DNA of 64,000 nucleotides from Anaerolineae bacterium UTCFX2 (GTDB lineage: Bacteria; Chloroflexota; Anaerolineae; Anaerolineales; UBA4823). Location of the stretch: contig MWTA01000010.1 of the NCBI GenBank assembly GCA_002050125.1, forward strand, positions 1 through 64,000. Reading direction: 5' to 3'. The notes beneath the pieces were generated by a model, which did no database searches, was not told the origin of the DNA, and worked only from the letters and a program-made list of their open reading frames with translations. Shown piece by piece: positions 1 to 8,210 of the stretch. The position numbers and the translations under genes were made by a program. The first letter of the stretch is position 1. Every line of letters begins with the position of its first letter.

Positions 1-1011
1 GCGGCGCCCAATATGACCGGTCAAGAACGCCAGGTGGATCAGCGCCAGGGCGCTGGCGGTGCCGTGCGAAAGCTGCGAGATCCCCATGCCCCAGTAGATG
101 GCGGCGCGTTCAGCGCCGGCGTACAGCCTGGCAGCTTTGCGGATCAGCTCGCTCTCCACGCCGCTGACCGACTCGGCAAACCCCGGGGTGAAAGGCTCGA
201 TCGAACGGCGGAATTCGTCATAACCTTCGGTGCGCTGTTCGATAAACTTGTGATTGACCAGCCCCTCCTCGATGATCACATTTGCCATCGCGCTGAACAC
301 CGGCACGTTCGTCCCGGGCTTGAGCGGAAGCCAAAGCTCGGCGAAGTCGACCAGTTCCAGGCGGCGCGGATCGATCACGATCATCTTTGCCCCGTGCTGT
401 CTGACGGCGGCTTTCATTTGCAGGGCGATGATCGGGTGGTTTTCGGCGGTGTTCGAGCCGGTGACGATAAACACGTCGTTGTAGATCACCTCGGCGGCGG
501 TGTTGCTCATCGCGGAGGATCCGACCGCCGATTGCAGGGCGACGACCGAGCCGGCGTGACAAAGGCGGGTGCAGTGATCGATGTTGTTGGTGCGGAAAAG
601 CGAACGATAGAGCTTCTGGAGCAGGTAATTGTCCTCGTTGGTGGCTTTGGCGCACAAATAGGCGGCGAGGGCGCCTGACCCATCCCGTTTATAAATCTCG
701 ATCAGCCGGTCGGCGATCAGGTCGAGCGCCTCATCCCAGGAGATTTGCTGCCACTCGGACAGGTCGAAAGCCTGGGTGCGCTCGCCGGCGACCTGCGGGG
801 TGCGGCGGACGAGCGGCGTCGTGACGCGCTTGGGATGATAGATAAAGTCGTAGCCAAAACGACCCTTGACGCATAAATTGCCCTTGTTCACCACGTTGTC
901 AAACGGAGAGGTAACCCTGAAGATGTAATCGTCTTTCAAATGCAGGTTCAGGTTGCAGCCCACGCCGCAGTACGGACAGGTGGTCGAGACTTGTCGCTCA
1001 GGTAAGATCAT
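1..1011 (-). CDS. fdhA: Formate dehydrogenase catalytic subunit, Cys-type (partial, C-terminus beyond the window)
   Basis: Molybdopterin-dependent formate dehydrogenase, oxidising formate to CO2; 337 codons are visible. Cys12, Cys15 and Cys19 with Cys47 form the N-terminal [4Fe-4S] site (CPYCGVGC, then NLCVKGR). The motif HCTRLCHAGSV places Cys151-His152 where E. coli FdhF has SeCys140-His141, so this is a cysteine, not a selenocysteine, enzyme. AMSNTAAE, ENHPI and IDPRR match the family fold. The ATG at 1011 has GAGG five bases upstream. It is the last gene of an operon with the NAD-reducing NuoE/NuoF and ferredoxin subunits, which makes an NAD-linked complex likely. The N-terminal 2Fe-2S/4Fe-4S module that some NAD-dependent FdhA proteins carry is a separate gene here. 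Confidence 0.93.
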   Translation of the reverse strand, partial: MILPERQVSTTCPYCGVGCNLNLHLKDDYIFRVTSPFDNVVNKGNLCVKGRFGYDFIYHPKRVTTPLVRRTPQVAGERTQAFDLSEWQQISWDEALDLIADRLIEIYKRDGSGALAAYLCAKATNEDNYLLQKLYRSLFRTNNIDHCTRLCHAGSVVALQSAVGSSAMSNTAAEVIYNDVFIVTGSNTAENHPIIALQMKAAVRQHGAKMIVIDPRRLELVDFAELWLPLKPGTNVPVFSAMANVIIEEGLVNHKFIEQRTEGYDEFRRSIEPFTPGFAESVSGVESELIRKAARLYAGAERAAIYWGMGISQLSHGTASALALIHLAFLTGHIGRR

Positions 1012-1073
1012 GCGTACCTCACATGGCAATAAAAAAATCGAATGGTAATCGGGTTAACATTTCTCGATCCGGC

Positions 1074-1922
1074 TCACATCACAATCAGCATGATTGCGAA
1101 CAGGGCGACCACGATGCCAATCCTCTGGATCGCCGAAACGCGCTCTTTGAGGATGAGCCAGGCGAGCAGGATCGTTGGGGCAGGATATAGCGAGCCCAAC
1201 ACCGCGGTGAAATCGAGACGTCCCTGCTGCCCCGCAATGACATAGAAGAGGTTAGCCGACGTGTCGAGCAAGCCGATCAGGGCGATCGGCAGCCAGTATG
1301 CGCGCCCGGCGATCCACGGCTGGCGGGTCTTCAGGGCGAACGCAGCCACCAGCAGCACGGATACTAGCCGCGTGGCGACGATGGGCCAAAAAGTTGAGTC
1401 CTGCCCTGCCTGATGAAGCAAGACGAAAAACAAGCCAAAGCCAGCGCCTGCGCCAAGCGGCTGCGCCAACGTGGAGAAATTGAAACGAATATGATCAGTG
1501 TGATTATAGGAGACCAGCATGATCGCCGCGAGCGCCAGACCGATGCCCAGGATAGCGGTAATTCCGGGCAGCCCCTGAAAGATCATCCCGACAACTACGG
1601 GGATCGCCGCGCCCACCAGCGCGGAGACCGGGGCGGCGATGCTCATCTGCCCGGTAGCCAGGGCGCGGTAGAGCAGGACAAGACCTATACTCCCGAAAAC
1701 GCCCGCTAAACCGCCTAAAAGCCAGACGCGCGCCGGCGGAACCGGCTCTCCGGTGATCGCAATGAGCGGGATCAGCAGCAGCAGCCCAAATATTTCGGAG
1801 CCGATCACCACCCCATAGGCGCTGGTGCGCCGGCTGAGGTAGCCGCCGGTGAAATCCGAGGCGCCCCAGGCGATCGCAGCCGAGAGTCCCAGGGATACCG
1901 CGCCGATCGCCGTCCCGCTCAA
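1074..1922 (-). CDS. EamA/DMT-family transporter
   Basis: A 282-residue hydrophobic protein with about ten transmembrane segments in two EamA repeats. The first begins around [17 protein letters not shown]; the second follows the linker near NHTDHIRF. It is an inner-membrane drug/metabolite-family exporter or permease with unknown substrate. No ATG is available: the frame opens at a TTG whose last two bases overlap the TGA stop of the upstream ferredoxin gene (TTGA), with GGAG about nine bases before it, so translation is probably coupled. Its place inside a formate dehydrogenase operon is unusual. The longer open frame upstream of 1922 is only the shadow of the upstream gene. Confidence 0.82.
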   Translation of the reverse strand: MSGTAIGAVSLGLSAAIAWGASDFTGGYLSRRTSAYGVVIGSEIFGLLLLIPLIAITGEPVPPARVWLLGGLAGVFGSIGLVLLYRALATGQMSIAAPVSALVGAAIPVVVGMIFQGLPGITAILGIGLALAAIMLVSYNHTDHIRFNFSTLAQPLGAGAGFGLFFVLLHQAGQDSTFWPIVATRLVSVLLVAAFALKTRQPWIAGRAYWLPIALIGLLDTSANLFYVIAGQQGRLDFTAVLGSLYPAPTILLAWLILKERVSAIQRIGIVVALFAIMLIVM

Positions 1923-2617
1923 TTGCGTTTTCTCCGCCCCTGCCGGGGGGTAAGGGCGATGATTTCTTCGGGGGTTTTTCCCTGCTCCAACAGCCATTCG
2001 CGACGCGGTTTGAGCGCGTTGGTGGGGCACACGCCCACGCATTGCCCGCAGAAGACGCAGGTCGTGGCGGGCAATGGCAGATCGAAGAAGGTCGCGATCA
2101 TGCTCTGAAACCCGCGCCCCTCGAAGCTGAGCGCATAGGTATATTGGGCGTCTTCGGCGCAGACCTGCACGCAGCGCCAGCAGAGCACGCATTTGGCGTA
2201 GTCGCGCACATACATGGGGTTGTCGTCGAGCAATTCGAACTTGCGTTTGGACGCCCCAGGAAAGCGTTGCGGATCCGCGCCGTTGTCCTGCATCATCTGC
2301 TGGATGGCGGGCGCTTCGCTCAGATCGACCGCCGAGTTGAGCATTTCGAGGATCGTGCGCCGGCTGCGCAGCACCCGCTCGGATTGGGTGTGCACCACCA
2401 TGTTCGCGGCAGCCTGCGTCACACACGCAGCCGCCAGCACCCGCCAGCCTTCGACTTCGACGACACAGGTGCGGCAGAGACCGTTGGAGGTGGTGGCTTC
2501 GTGATAACAGATGACCGGAATTTCGATCCCCGCCTCCCGGGCTGCCTGCAGCAGGGTCGCCCCCGGCGCAACGGCGACCGAGCAGCCGTCAATCGTGAGC
2601 GTGATCAGATCGTTCAT
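1919..2617 (-). CDS. HoxU/NuoG-N-terminal-like 2Fe-2S and 4Fe-4S electron-transfer subunit of formate dehydrogenase
   Basis: A 232-residue ferredoxin-type protein that should carry electrons between the NuoF-like flavoprotein and FdhA. Residues 1-80 form a plant-type [2Fe-2S] domain (cysteines in [15 protein letters not shown] and AAACV). Two [4Fe-4S] motifs follow, [11 protein letters not shown] and [12 protein letters not shown]. The middle region, where NuoG and HoxU carry the His-Cys3 cluster, has none of the expected cysteines (it reads [14 protein letters not shown]), so that cluster appears to be absent. The start ATG overlaps the stop of the NuoE-NuoF gene (ATGA), and the stop overlaps the start of the EamA gene. 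Confidence 0.88.
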   Translation of the reverse strand: MNDLITLTIDGCSVAVAPGATLLQAAREAGIEIPVICYHEATTSNGLCRTCVVEVEGWRVLAAACVTQAAANMVVHTQSERVLRSRRTILEMLNSAVDLSEAPAIQQMMQDNGADPQRFPGASKRKFELLDDNPMYVRDYAKCVLCWRCVQVCAEDAQYTYALSFEGRGFQSMIATFFDLPLPATTCVFCGQCVGVCPTNALKPRREWLLEQGKTPEEIIALTPRQGRRKRN

Positions 2618-4338
2618 TGTGAGGCTCCAAATAATTCGGGCCAGATGCGCATGGCGCTGAGCACGGCGGTAGCAGCGGTTTGACCCAGCCCGCAGAGCGA
2701 GGCGTCGCTCATGGTCCAGCCGACGTCGGCGAGCCTTTCTGGATCGCCCTGAAGCGGTTTTGCGTCGGCGAGCCGCTCCAGAATTTCGAGCTGGCGCTGG
2801 GTGCCGATCTGGCAGGGATAGCATTTGCCGCACGATTCATGGGCGAAAAAGTGCGCCAGATTCAGCATCACCCGGCGCAAATCGCGCGTCTGGTCGAGCG
2901 CCAGGATCACCCCCGAACCGAGCGGCAGCCCGGCGGACTTCAGGGCTTCGAAGGACATTTCGACGTCGAGCTGCGCGGGCGTGGCAAACGCACCCGCCGC
3001 GCCGCCGATGAGCACCGCCTGGAGCGGGCTTTCGGTGCGCATCCCGCCTGCCAGGTCGTAGAGCAGGGTGCGCAGGCTGATGCCGAAGAGCGCTTCGTAG
3101 ATGCCGGGGGATTTGACATCGCCCGACAGACAGAAAAGCTTTGAACCCGGGGATTTTTCGGTTCCGATCTGGCGGTATGCGGCAGCGCCGTTTGCCAGGA
3201 TCAGCGGAACGTTACAGAGCGTCTCCACGTTGTTGATCACGGTGGGTTTCCCGAACAGACCGTGAGTGGTGGGGAAGGGAGGCTTCAGGCGGGGAAAACC
3301 ACGCTTGCCTTCGATCGACTCGAACAGCGCGGTTTCTTCCCCGCAAATATACGCGCCCGCTCCCCGGCGGAGTTCGATCTCGCAATCGAAACCCGACCCC
3401 AGGATGTTTTTACCCAGGAAGCCGGCTGCCTGCGCTTCGGATACAGCATGGCTCAGCGCCGCGTAGGCATGAGGGTATTCGCCGCGCACATAAATATATC
3501 CCTTTGACGCGCCGATGGCATAACCGGCGATGATCATTCCCTCTAAGGTGCGGTGGGGGTCTTCCTCCATCAAGCCGCGGTCTTTAAACGTGCCCGGCTC
3601 GGATTCGTCGGCGTTGCACACGACGTACTTCGGCTCCCCTGGCGCTTGAGCGGCGCCTTCCCATTTGAGACCGGTGGGGAAGGCTGCGCCGCCGCGCCCT
3701 ACCAAGCCCGACTCCTTGATTTCGGCGATCACGGCTGCGGGCGTGAGGCTCAGCGCGCGGCGCAGCCCCGCGTAGCCTCCGCTGGCAAGGTATTCAGTCA
3801 GCGAAGCCGGGCGACCTTTGCCGCAGTTGGCGGTCAGGCGGCGCTGTGTCCCGCCGAAGACCCCCTGCGGACGAGGGATTTCCCCCGCCAGGAGCTGCTC
3901 GAGGGGGTAACGGTCGATCTGCCCCACGGCAGACTGTCCGACCAGCGCCGCGGGCGCGTGCTCGCACAAACCGAGGCAGGGGCTGCGCTGGATGGTGAAA
4001 AAACCATCCGCGCTGGTCTCGCCTTCCTGAATGCCGAAGCGCCGACAGGCGTCTTCAAGCATCTGTTCGCCGCCGTGCAGCGCGCAGGCGATATCGGTGC
4101 AGATGTGCACCACCGTGCTGCCGACCGGCTGCGGGTAGAACAGACTGTAGAACTCTATGACGCCGTAGATGTCCGCGAGCGGCACCCCCAGCGCCCGCCC
4201 AATTTCCTTGGCGGCGTCTTCGGGGATGTAACCGTAAATCTCCTGGACAGCCTGAAGGGCGGGCAGGAGCGCTGTCCGGCCTTCGCTTTGATAGGGTTGA
4301 AGTTGACGTTGCAGAAGGGGAAGATCTAACTTTGACAT
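2614..4338 (-). CDS. NuoE-NuoF fusion: NAD(P)H-binding flavoprotein subunit of formate dehydrogenase
   Basis: A 574-residue fusion that should pass formate-derived electrons to NAD. Residues 1-150 are NuoE/HoxE-like (thioredoxin-fold [2Fe-2S]) with cysteines in CTDIAC and CLGLCE. The remainder is NuoF/HoxF-like: nucleotide and FMN motifs [24 protein letters not shown] and [11 protein letters not shown], then the [4Fe-4S] motif [12 protein letters not shown] with a distal cysteine near SLCG. Such fusions are known in NAD-dependent formate dehydrogenases and bidirectional hydrogenases; the downstream FdhA decides for formate. It is the first gene of the operon. Upstream, on the minus strand, a TATACT-like -10 lies about 20 bases before the ATG. 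Confidence 0.93.
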   Translation of the reverse strand: MSKLDLPLLQRQLQPYQSEGRTALLPALQAVQEIYGYIPEDAAKEIGRALGVPLADIYGVIEFYSLFYPQPVGSTVVHICTDIACALHGGEQMLEDACRRFGIQEGETSADGFFTIQRSPCLGLCEHAPAALVGQSAVGQIDRYPLEQLLAGEIPRPQGVFGGTQRRLTANCGKGRPASLTEYLASGGYAGLRRALSLTPAAVIAEIKESGLVGRGGAAFPTGLKWEGAAQAPGEPKYVVCNADESEPGTFKDRGLMEEDPHRTLEGMIIAGYAIGASKGYIYVRGEYPHAYAALSHAVSEAQAAGFLGKNILGSGFDCEIELRRGAGAYICGEETALFESIEGKRGFPRLKPPFPTTHGLFGKPTVINNVETLCNVPLILANGAAAYRQIGTEKSPGSKLFCLSGDVKSPGIYEALFGISLRTLLYDLAGGMRTESPLQAVLIGGAAGAFATPAQLDVEMSFEALKSAGLPLGSGVILALDQTRDLRRVMLNLAHFFAHESCGKCYPCQIGTQRQLEILERLADAKPLQGDPERLADVGWTMSDASLCGLGQTAATAVLSAMRIWPELFGASQ

Positions 4339-4425
4339 AGTTTATCCGTTATTGAAAGTATAAACCATAATCCCTATATTAACAGACAAAACGGGCGAGA
4401 AATTTGTGGCAACTCCAAGCCGCGC

Positions 4426-4454
4426 TTGACCCGGGTTATATTATTTTGTAAAAT
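4426..4454 (+). promoter_or_regulatory. Sigma-70-type promoter of the lipoprotein gene
   Basis: TTGACC (4426-4431), a 17-base spacer and TAAAAT (4449-4454). The predicted transcript start is at about 4461, directly at the ATG at 4462, so the mRNA would be leaderless. An in-frame TTG at 4426 and an ATG at 4453 both lie inside the promoter and are therefore unlikely start codons. Confidence 0.6.
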
Positions 4455-4461
4455 GAGAAAA

Positions 4462-4821
4462 ATGGCACAAATAAGCCGCTATTTTCGCTGCATATTGATC
4501 TGTCTGTGCCTGGTTGGTCTGGAGGCGTGCGATCTCAATTCGCGGCAGCAGCCATTTGCGACGGTAATTATTCCGGTGGATGAGATTACCGAAACCCCGA
4601 CAGCGGTCGTTCAAACTCAGGAAATGCTCGAAACCCTTGTTCTGACCGCGACCGCCACGCTTACGCCCACGCTCACCGCCACCGGGACGATCAGCCCAAC
4701 GATCGACCCAGCCAGCCTGCCCAGCCCGACTGAGATCGAGACCTGGACAGCCACCCGGCCTGTCGTGAAAGACAAACCGGCGCGGCGCGAAAAGCGGATC
4801 GAATCGGAAGGTCCCACCTGA
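4462..4821 (+). CDS. Small Thr/Pro-rich lipoprotein
   Basis: A protein of about 119 residues with a basic N-terminus, a hydrophobic segment and the lipobox LEAC, so it should be lipid-anchored outside the membrane. The rest is low-complexity (TATATLTPTLTATG and similar), ending in a charged tail. There is no recognisable domain. The start at 4462 (MAQISRYF) is chosen because the promoter hexamers overlap the earlier in-frame codons. The next gene, a secreted nuclease, follows 64 bases later; between them lies a 7-bp hairpin (AGGTGAA/TTCACCT, about 4835-4853) without a T-run. Confidence 0.7.
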   Translation: MAQISRYFRCILICLCLVGLEACDLNSRQQPFATVIIPVDEITETPTAVVQTQEMLETLVLTATATLTPTLTATGTISPTIDPASLPSPTEIETWTATRPVVKDKPARREKRIESEGPT

Positions 4822-4885
4822 AAGATCAAGCCATGAGGTGAACGTGCTTCACCTGCCACGCTGACCGCACCAACAAAGATCAAGA

Positions 4886-6703
4886 ATGCTGCGCATTGCT
4901 GCCATACTGGGTTTGGGTCTCTTCTTATGGCTCTCTGGGGTCGCTGGAATCTTTAGCGCCCAGACGTCGAACCAGAATATCAGCGCGCTCCCATTGCCGA
5001 TTTGCGCGGTGCAAGGCAGCGGTTTGAGCTCGCCTTTTGTGGGGCGGACGGTGCGGGTGAGTGGGGTTGTAACCGCCGACTTTGACACCGGATCCCCGAA
5101 GGGCTTTTTTGTCCAGAGCGAGAATTGCGATGGGGATCCATCCACGTCGGATGGGATTTTCATCTTTCTGGGCGAACGGGCGGAGGTGGTGTCGGTTGGC
5201 GACCGGGTGCGTGTGACCGGGCTGGTGGATGAATATTTTGGCATGACCGAAATCCAGGCTTCACCCTCAGGCGTTGTCGTGCTTTCCAGCAGCAACCCGC
5301 TCCCGTCCGCGCAGGAACTGAACCCGCCATTTCAGAACCAGGCGGCGCGGATGCACTTCGAAGCGCTTGAAGCCATGCGCGTCAGGCTGGATGACGGGCG
5401 GGTGGTCGGTCCCACGGATGCCGACGACCGCTCCTGGCTGGTGCGCGCCGACCTGGGCGTCGAGCGGATAATGTATGCCGACCCGCGCGGCACCGGCGAG
5501 GTGATCTGCGCGGATGACCGGGGGCGTTACGCAATCGCGCCGGAGGTCAAGACCGGCGACCGGGTGAGCGGGCTGGAAGGGGTGCTCGATTTCAGGCTGG
5601 GGATTTACTGTGTGCAGCTTACCTCCAAACCGGCTGTGCAGGTTTCTCCCGCCGGTTATGGGGAAGGAGCGCGCACGCCTGCATCGGCGGCGATCAACCT
5701 GGCAACTTTTAACCTGCAAAACCTGTTCGATACCGTTGACGATTCGCAGACCGCGGATCAGGTGCTTACCCCGGCTGAATATCAACGCCGTTTGCAGAAA
5801 CGCGCGCTGGCAATTGCCCAGGATCTTGAATTCCCAGCCATACTGGGCGTTCAAGAGGTGGAAAACCGCGAAGTCCTGGAAACGCTGATAAGCCAGCCCG
5901 AATTCACGGTGAATTACGCAATCGTGCATGATGAGAGCCCCGACCCGCGGGGGCTGGACCTGGCGCTGCTCTATCGCCCCGACCAGGCGACGCTGCTTCA
6001 GGCGGCGCCTTACCAGGGCTGCAGCGGGCTGGTCGATGGGTTCGGACCGGATGGGAACGACGATCCGCATAACCCGCAAAACCTGCTCACCTGCGATCGC
6101 AACGGGGACGGCGCGCTGGACGGCAGCCGGCTTTTTTCGCGCCCGCCGCTGGCAGCCCACTTTTTGGGGCGGCCGTCCGCCGCCGCGGGGCTAGAGCGCG
6201 CCCCAGGCGCGCTCGATGTCTATGAATTTTGGGTGATTGTGTGCCACTTCAAATCCAAAGTGGGCGATTCTTCGACCGTGGAATACACCCTGCCCAGGCG
6301 GATCGAGCAGGCGCAGTTCGTTGCGAGCCTGGCAGGGCAGATGCGCAGCGATTACCCTAACGCCCAAATCGTCGTGCTGGGCGATTTCAACGATCATCCA
6401 GGCTCGCCGCCGCGCCTCAGCCTGGCGGCAGCCGGCTTACAGTCGGCGCTGCAATTGGCGCCTCCCGCAGAGCAGTACAGTTACATCTATAGGGGCGTTT
6501 CGCAAGCTACGGATGACATCCTGTTCGTCCCGAAAATCGGCTTGACGCCGGTGAACCCGCGGGCGCTGCACATTAACGCGGATTATCCGGCAGCGCTGAT
6601 GAGCGTGAACGTTGTCAGCCAGCGCAGCTCGGATCACGACCCGGTGATCGTAGGGTTTGCGCCAGCGACACCGTCAGCGTTTCTCCCCCGGATTGGGCGA
6701 TAA
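4886..6703 (+). CDS. Secreted endonuclease/exonuclease/phosphatase-family protein (ExeM/NucH-like)
   Basis: A 605-residue protein with an N-terminal signal peptide (residues 1-25). It has an OB-fold-like N-terminal domain (VRVSGVVTADFD, GDRVRVTGLV) and a C-terminal DNase-I-fold domain: NLATFNLQNL, ILGVQEVEN (catalytic Glu), VVLGDFNDHPGS and SSDHDPVIVGF (catalytic His-Asp). The architecture is that of extracellular nucleases such as ExeM, so breakdown of extracellular DNA is the likely role. The extreme C-terminus is FLPRIGR, a tail shared with three other secreted proteins in this window. No clear ribosome-binding site precedes the ATG. Confidence 0.85.
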   Translation: MLRIAAILGLGLFLWLSGVAGIFSAQTSNQNISALPLPICAVQGSGLSSPFVGRTVRVSGVVTADFDTGSPKGFFVQSENCDGDPSTSDGIFIFLGERAEVVSVGDRVRVTGLVDEYFGMTEIQASPSGVVVLSSSNPLPSAQELNPPFQNQAARMHFEALEAMRVRLDDGRVVGPTDADDRSWLVRADLGVERIMYADPRGTGEVICADDRGRYAIAPEVKTGDRVSGLEGVLDFRLGIYCVQLTSKPAVQVSPAGYGEGARTPASAAINLATFNLQNLFDTVDDSQTADQVLTPAEYQRRLQKRALAIAQDLEFPAILGVQEVENREVLETLISQPEFTVNYAIVHDESPDPRGLDLALLYRPDQATLLQAAPYQGCSGLVDGFGPDGNDDPHNPQNLLTCDRNGDGALDGSRLFSRPPLAAHFLGRPSAAAGLERAPGALDVYEFWVIVCHFKSKVGDSSTVEYTLPRRIEQAQFVASLAGQMRSDYPNAQIVVLGDFNDHPGSPPRLSLAAAGLQSALQLAPPAEQYSYIYRGVSQATDDILFVPKIGLTPVNPRALHINADYPAALMSVNVVSQRSSDHDPVIVGFAPATPSAFLPRIGR

Positions 6704-6711
6704 GAAAAAAA

Positions 6712-6742
6712 GGGCTGTCCAATTCTGGTTATTGGACAGCCC
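6712..6742 (-). terminator. Intrinsic terminator between the nuclease gene and lexA
   Basis: A perfect 12-bp stem (GGGCTGTCCAAT / ATTGGACAGCCC) with a 7-base loop. On the minus strand it is followed at once by a run of seven T, which suits lexA. On the plus strand the T-rich stretch is a few bases further away, so it may also work for the nuclease gene. Confidence 0.85.
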
Positions 6743-6776
6743 GGACGGTTTTGATTTTTGCCGCGTAGATGTCGGA

Positions 6777-7523
6777 TCAGACGACCATTCCGTGCACCTG
6801 GCGGATCACCATGATGACTTTGCCCTGAATTTCGACGATCGAGGGGTCGTCGATGTAGATCGGCTGCATGGTGCGATTGGCGGGTTGCAGCCGCACCCGG
6901 CCTTTTTCAAGATAGAAGTACTTCAGGGTGGTTTCATCCCGGTCCTTGAGCCAGACTGCCACCATCTCGCCGTTGCGCGCTTCGTTGGCGGGTTTCATGA
7001 TGACGATGTCGCCATCGTACACCATCGCGTCGATCATCGAGTCGCCCTGGACTTCGAGCGCAAACAGGTTGGTACCCTTTTCGCTGCTCGGAAGCAGGCT
7101 GCTGGCGACGTCCACCATGCTCTCGGCGTCGAAGTAGGAGAAATCCGAAGGCGGAACCGGGATCGGCGCGCCGGCGACAATCCGCCCCATCAGGGGGACT
7201 TGCAGCATCTCGCCAATGGCGCGGCCCACGTTCTGGGCGGTTTGCGTGGCGGAGCGCACTGCGCCCTGGAACTGACCTGCCAGGCTGCCGGCGGGCTTGA
7301 GCAGGCGGATGCCGCGCGAGACGCCCTCGTCGCGCTCGATGTAGCCCATCTCCTCGAGCTGATCTAGGTAGTAATTAACCACCGAAGTCGAGGAGATGTT
7401 GGCTTTGTCGCAAATCTCACGGATCGAAGGCGGGTAGCCGAATTTGCTCTGAAAAGTCCCCAGCACTTCCAGAATGCGTATCTGGCGGTCGCTCAGTTCT
7501 TTCCTTCTTCGTCGAGCCATCAT
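6777..7523 (-). CDS. lexA: LexA-family SOS repressor
   Basis: A 248-residue protein. The N-terminal winged helix has the LexA signature LSDRQIRILEVLGTF and PPSIREICDKANISS. The C-terminal S24 peptidase domain has the Ala117-Gly118 self-cleavage site (VAGAP), Ser162 (GDSM) and Lys201 (TTLKYF). A linker of about 30 residues between the domains is longer than in E. coli LexA. The start is the first of two consecutive ATGs, with GGAGG six bases upstream. A GAAC-N4-GTTC operator sits between its own -35 and -10 boxes, which is direct evidence for autoregulation. Confidence 0.92.
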   Translation of the reverse strand: MMARRRRKELSDRQIRILEVLGTFQSKFGYPPSIREICDKANISSTSVVNYYLDQLEEMGYIERDEGVSRGIRLLKPAGSLAGQFQGAVRSATQTAQNVGRAIGEMLQVPLMGRIVAGAPIPVPPSDFSYFDAESMVDVASSLLPSSEKGTNLFALEVQGDSMIDAMVYDGDIVIMKPANEARNGEMVAVWLKDRDETTLKYFYLEKGRVRLQPANRTMQPIYIDDPSIVEIQGKVIMVIRQVHGMVV

Positions 7524-7598
7524 AGGCGTTCCTCCATATCTCTATCCACTCAAGGCGATCCTTTCCGCCGGGGAATTAATCGCTTATTTGTGCTATTA

Positions 7599-7628
7599 AT
7601 AATAACACGAACATCCGTTCTGTGTCAA
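7599..7628 (-). promoter_or_regulatory. lexA promoter with embedded LexA (Cheo-type) box
   Basis: Reading on the minus strand, TTGACA (7628-7623), an 18-base spacer and TATTAT (7604-7599). The spacer holds the inverted repeat GAAC-GGAT-GTTC (plus strand 7609-7620: GAAC ATCC GTTC), matching the Gram-positive CGAAC-N4-GTTC LexA site. A repressor there would block RNA polymerase. Confidence 0.85.
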
Positions 7629-7766
7629 GATGGAAAAATAAGGGATAATTTGGGGCGGGCGGCGGGCTTTTGAACTTCTGGCAGGGTAAAGCGCCTGTGG
7701 CAGTTCCGCCATTCTCCGGGCGGTTTTTGTGGCATAATCGGAAAACCACGCATCGGGATTTTGATT

Positions 7767-8210
7767 ATGACGCGCGACTTACCCACAACCCTGGTTTATG
7801 CCCGCAACTGGCTGCTGGTTGGAAAGCTGGCTTATTATGGCTTGAAACTCCTGGGGGTGGAAATCCCGCGCAGCGTGCGGATTGGCGCGGATTTCGAGCT
7901 GGCGCACGGCGGCGTGGGCGTGGTGCTGCATTCAAAAACCACGATTGGGGCGCGGGTCAAGATATATCCCGGCGTCACGTTAGGGCGGGCGGATATCTAC
8001 CGTCCCAGCGAACGCTCGCGCTTCGCAGGGATCGTGATCGAGGACGATGTAATCCTCTCTCCGGGGGCGAAGGTCTTGTGCAAAGAGGGCGTGCTGGTAG
8101 TGCGGCGCGGCACGCTGGTGGGCGCAAACGCGGTGCTGTTGGAATCAACCGGCGCGGATGAGGTCTGGGCGGGGCTGCCGGCGAGGTGTGTTGGCAAGCG
8201 TGAATACTAA
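7767..8210 (+). CDS. Left-handed beta-helix acyltransferase (serine O-acetyltransferase-like)
   Basis: A 147-residue protein of the hexapeptide-repeat family. It has CysE-type features: IGADFELAHGGVGVVLHSKTTIGARVKIYPGVTLG followed by VIEDDVILSPGAKVL and a GLPAR end. As the first gene of a glycosyltransferase cluster it more likely acylates a sugar or lipid-linked glycan than makes cysteine. An in-frame TTG lies six bases upstream of the chosen ATG. The next gene overlaps its 3' end. Confidence 0.78.
   Translation: MTRDLPTTLVYARNWLLVGKLAYYGLKLLGVEIPRSVRIGADFELAHGGVGVVLHSKTTIGARVKIYPGVTLGRADIYRPSERSRFAGIVIEDDVILSPGAKVLCKEGVLVVRRGTLVGANAVLLESTGADEVWAGLPARCVGKREY

Noticed and set aside
13-678. 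Plus-strand open frame at the left end
   Set aside because: It is the antisense of the formate dehydrogenase subunit, whose cluster and active-site motifs are unmistakable on the minus strand.
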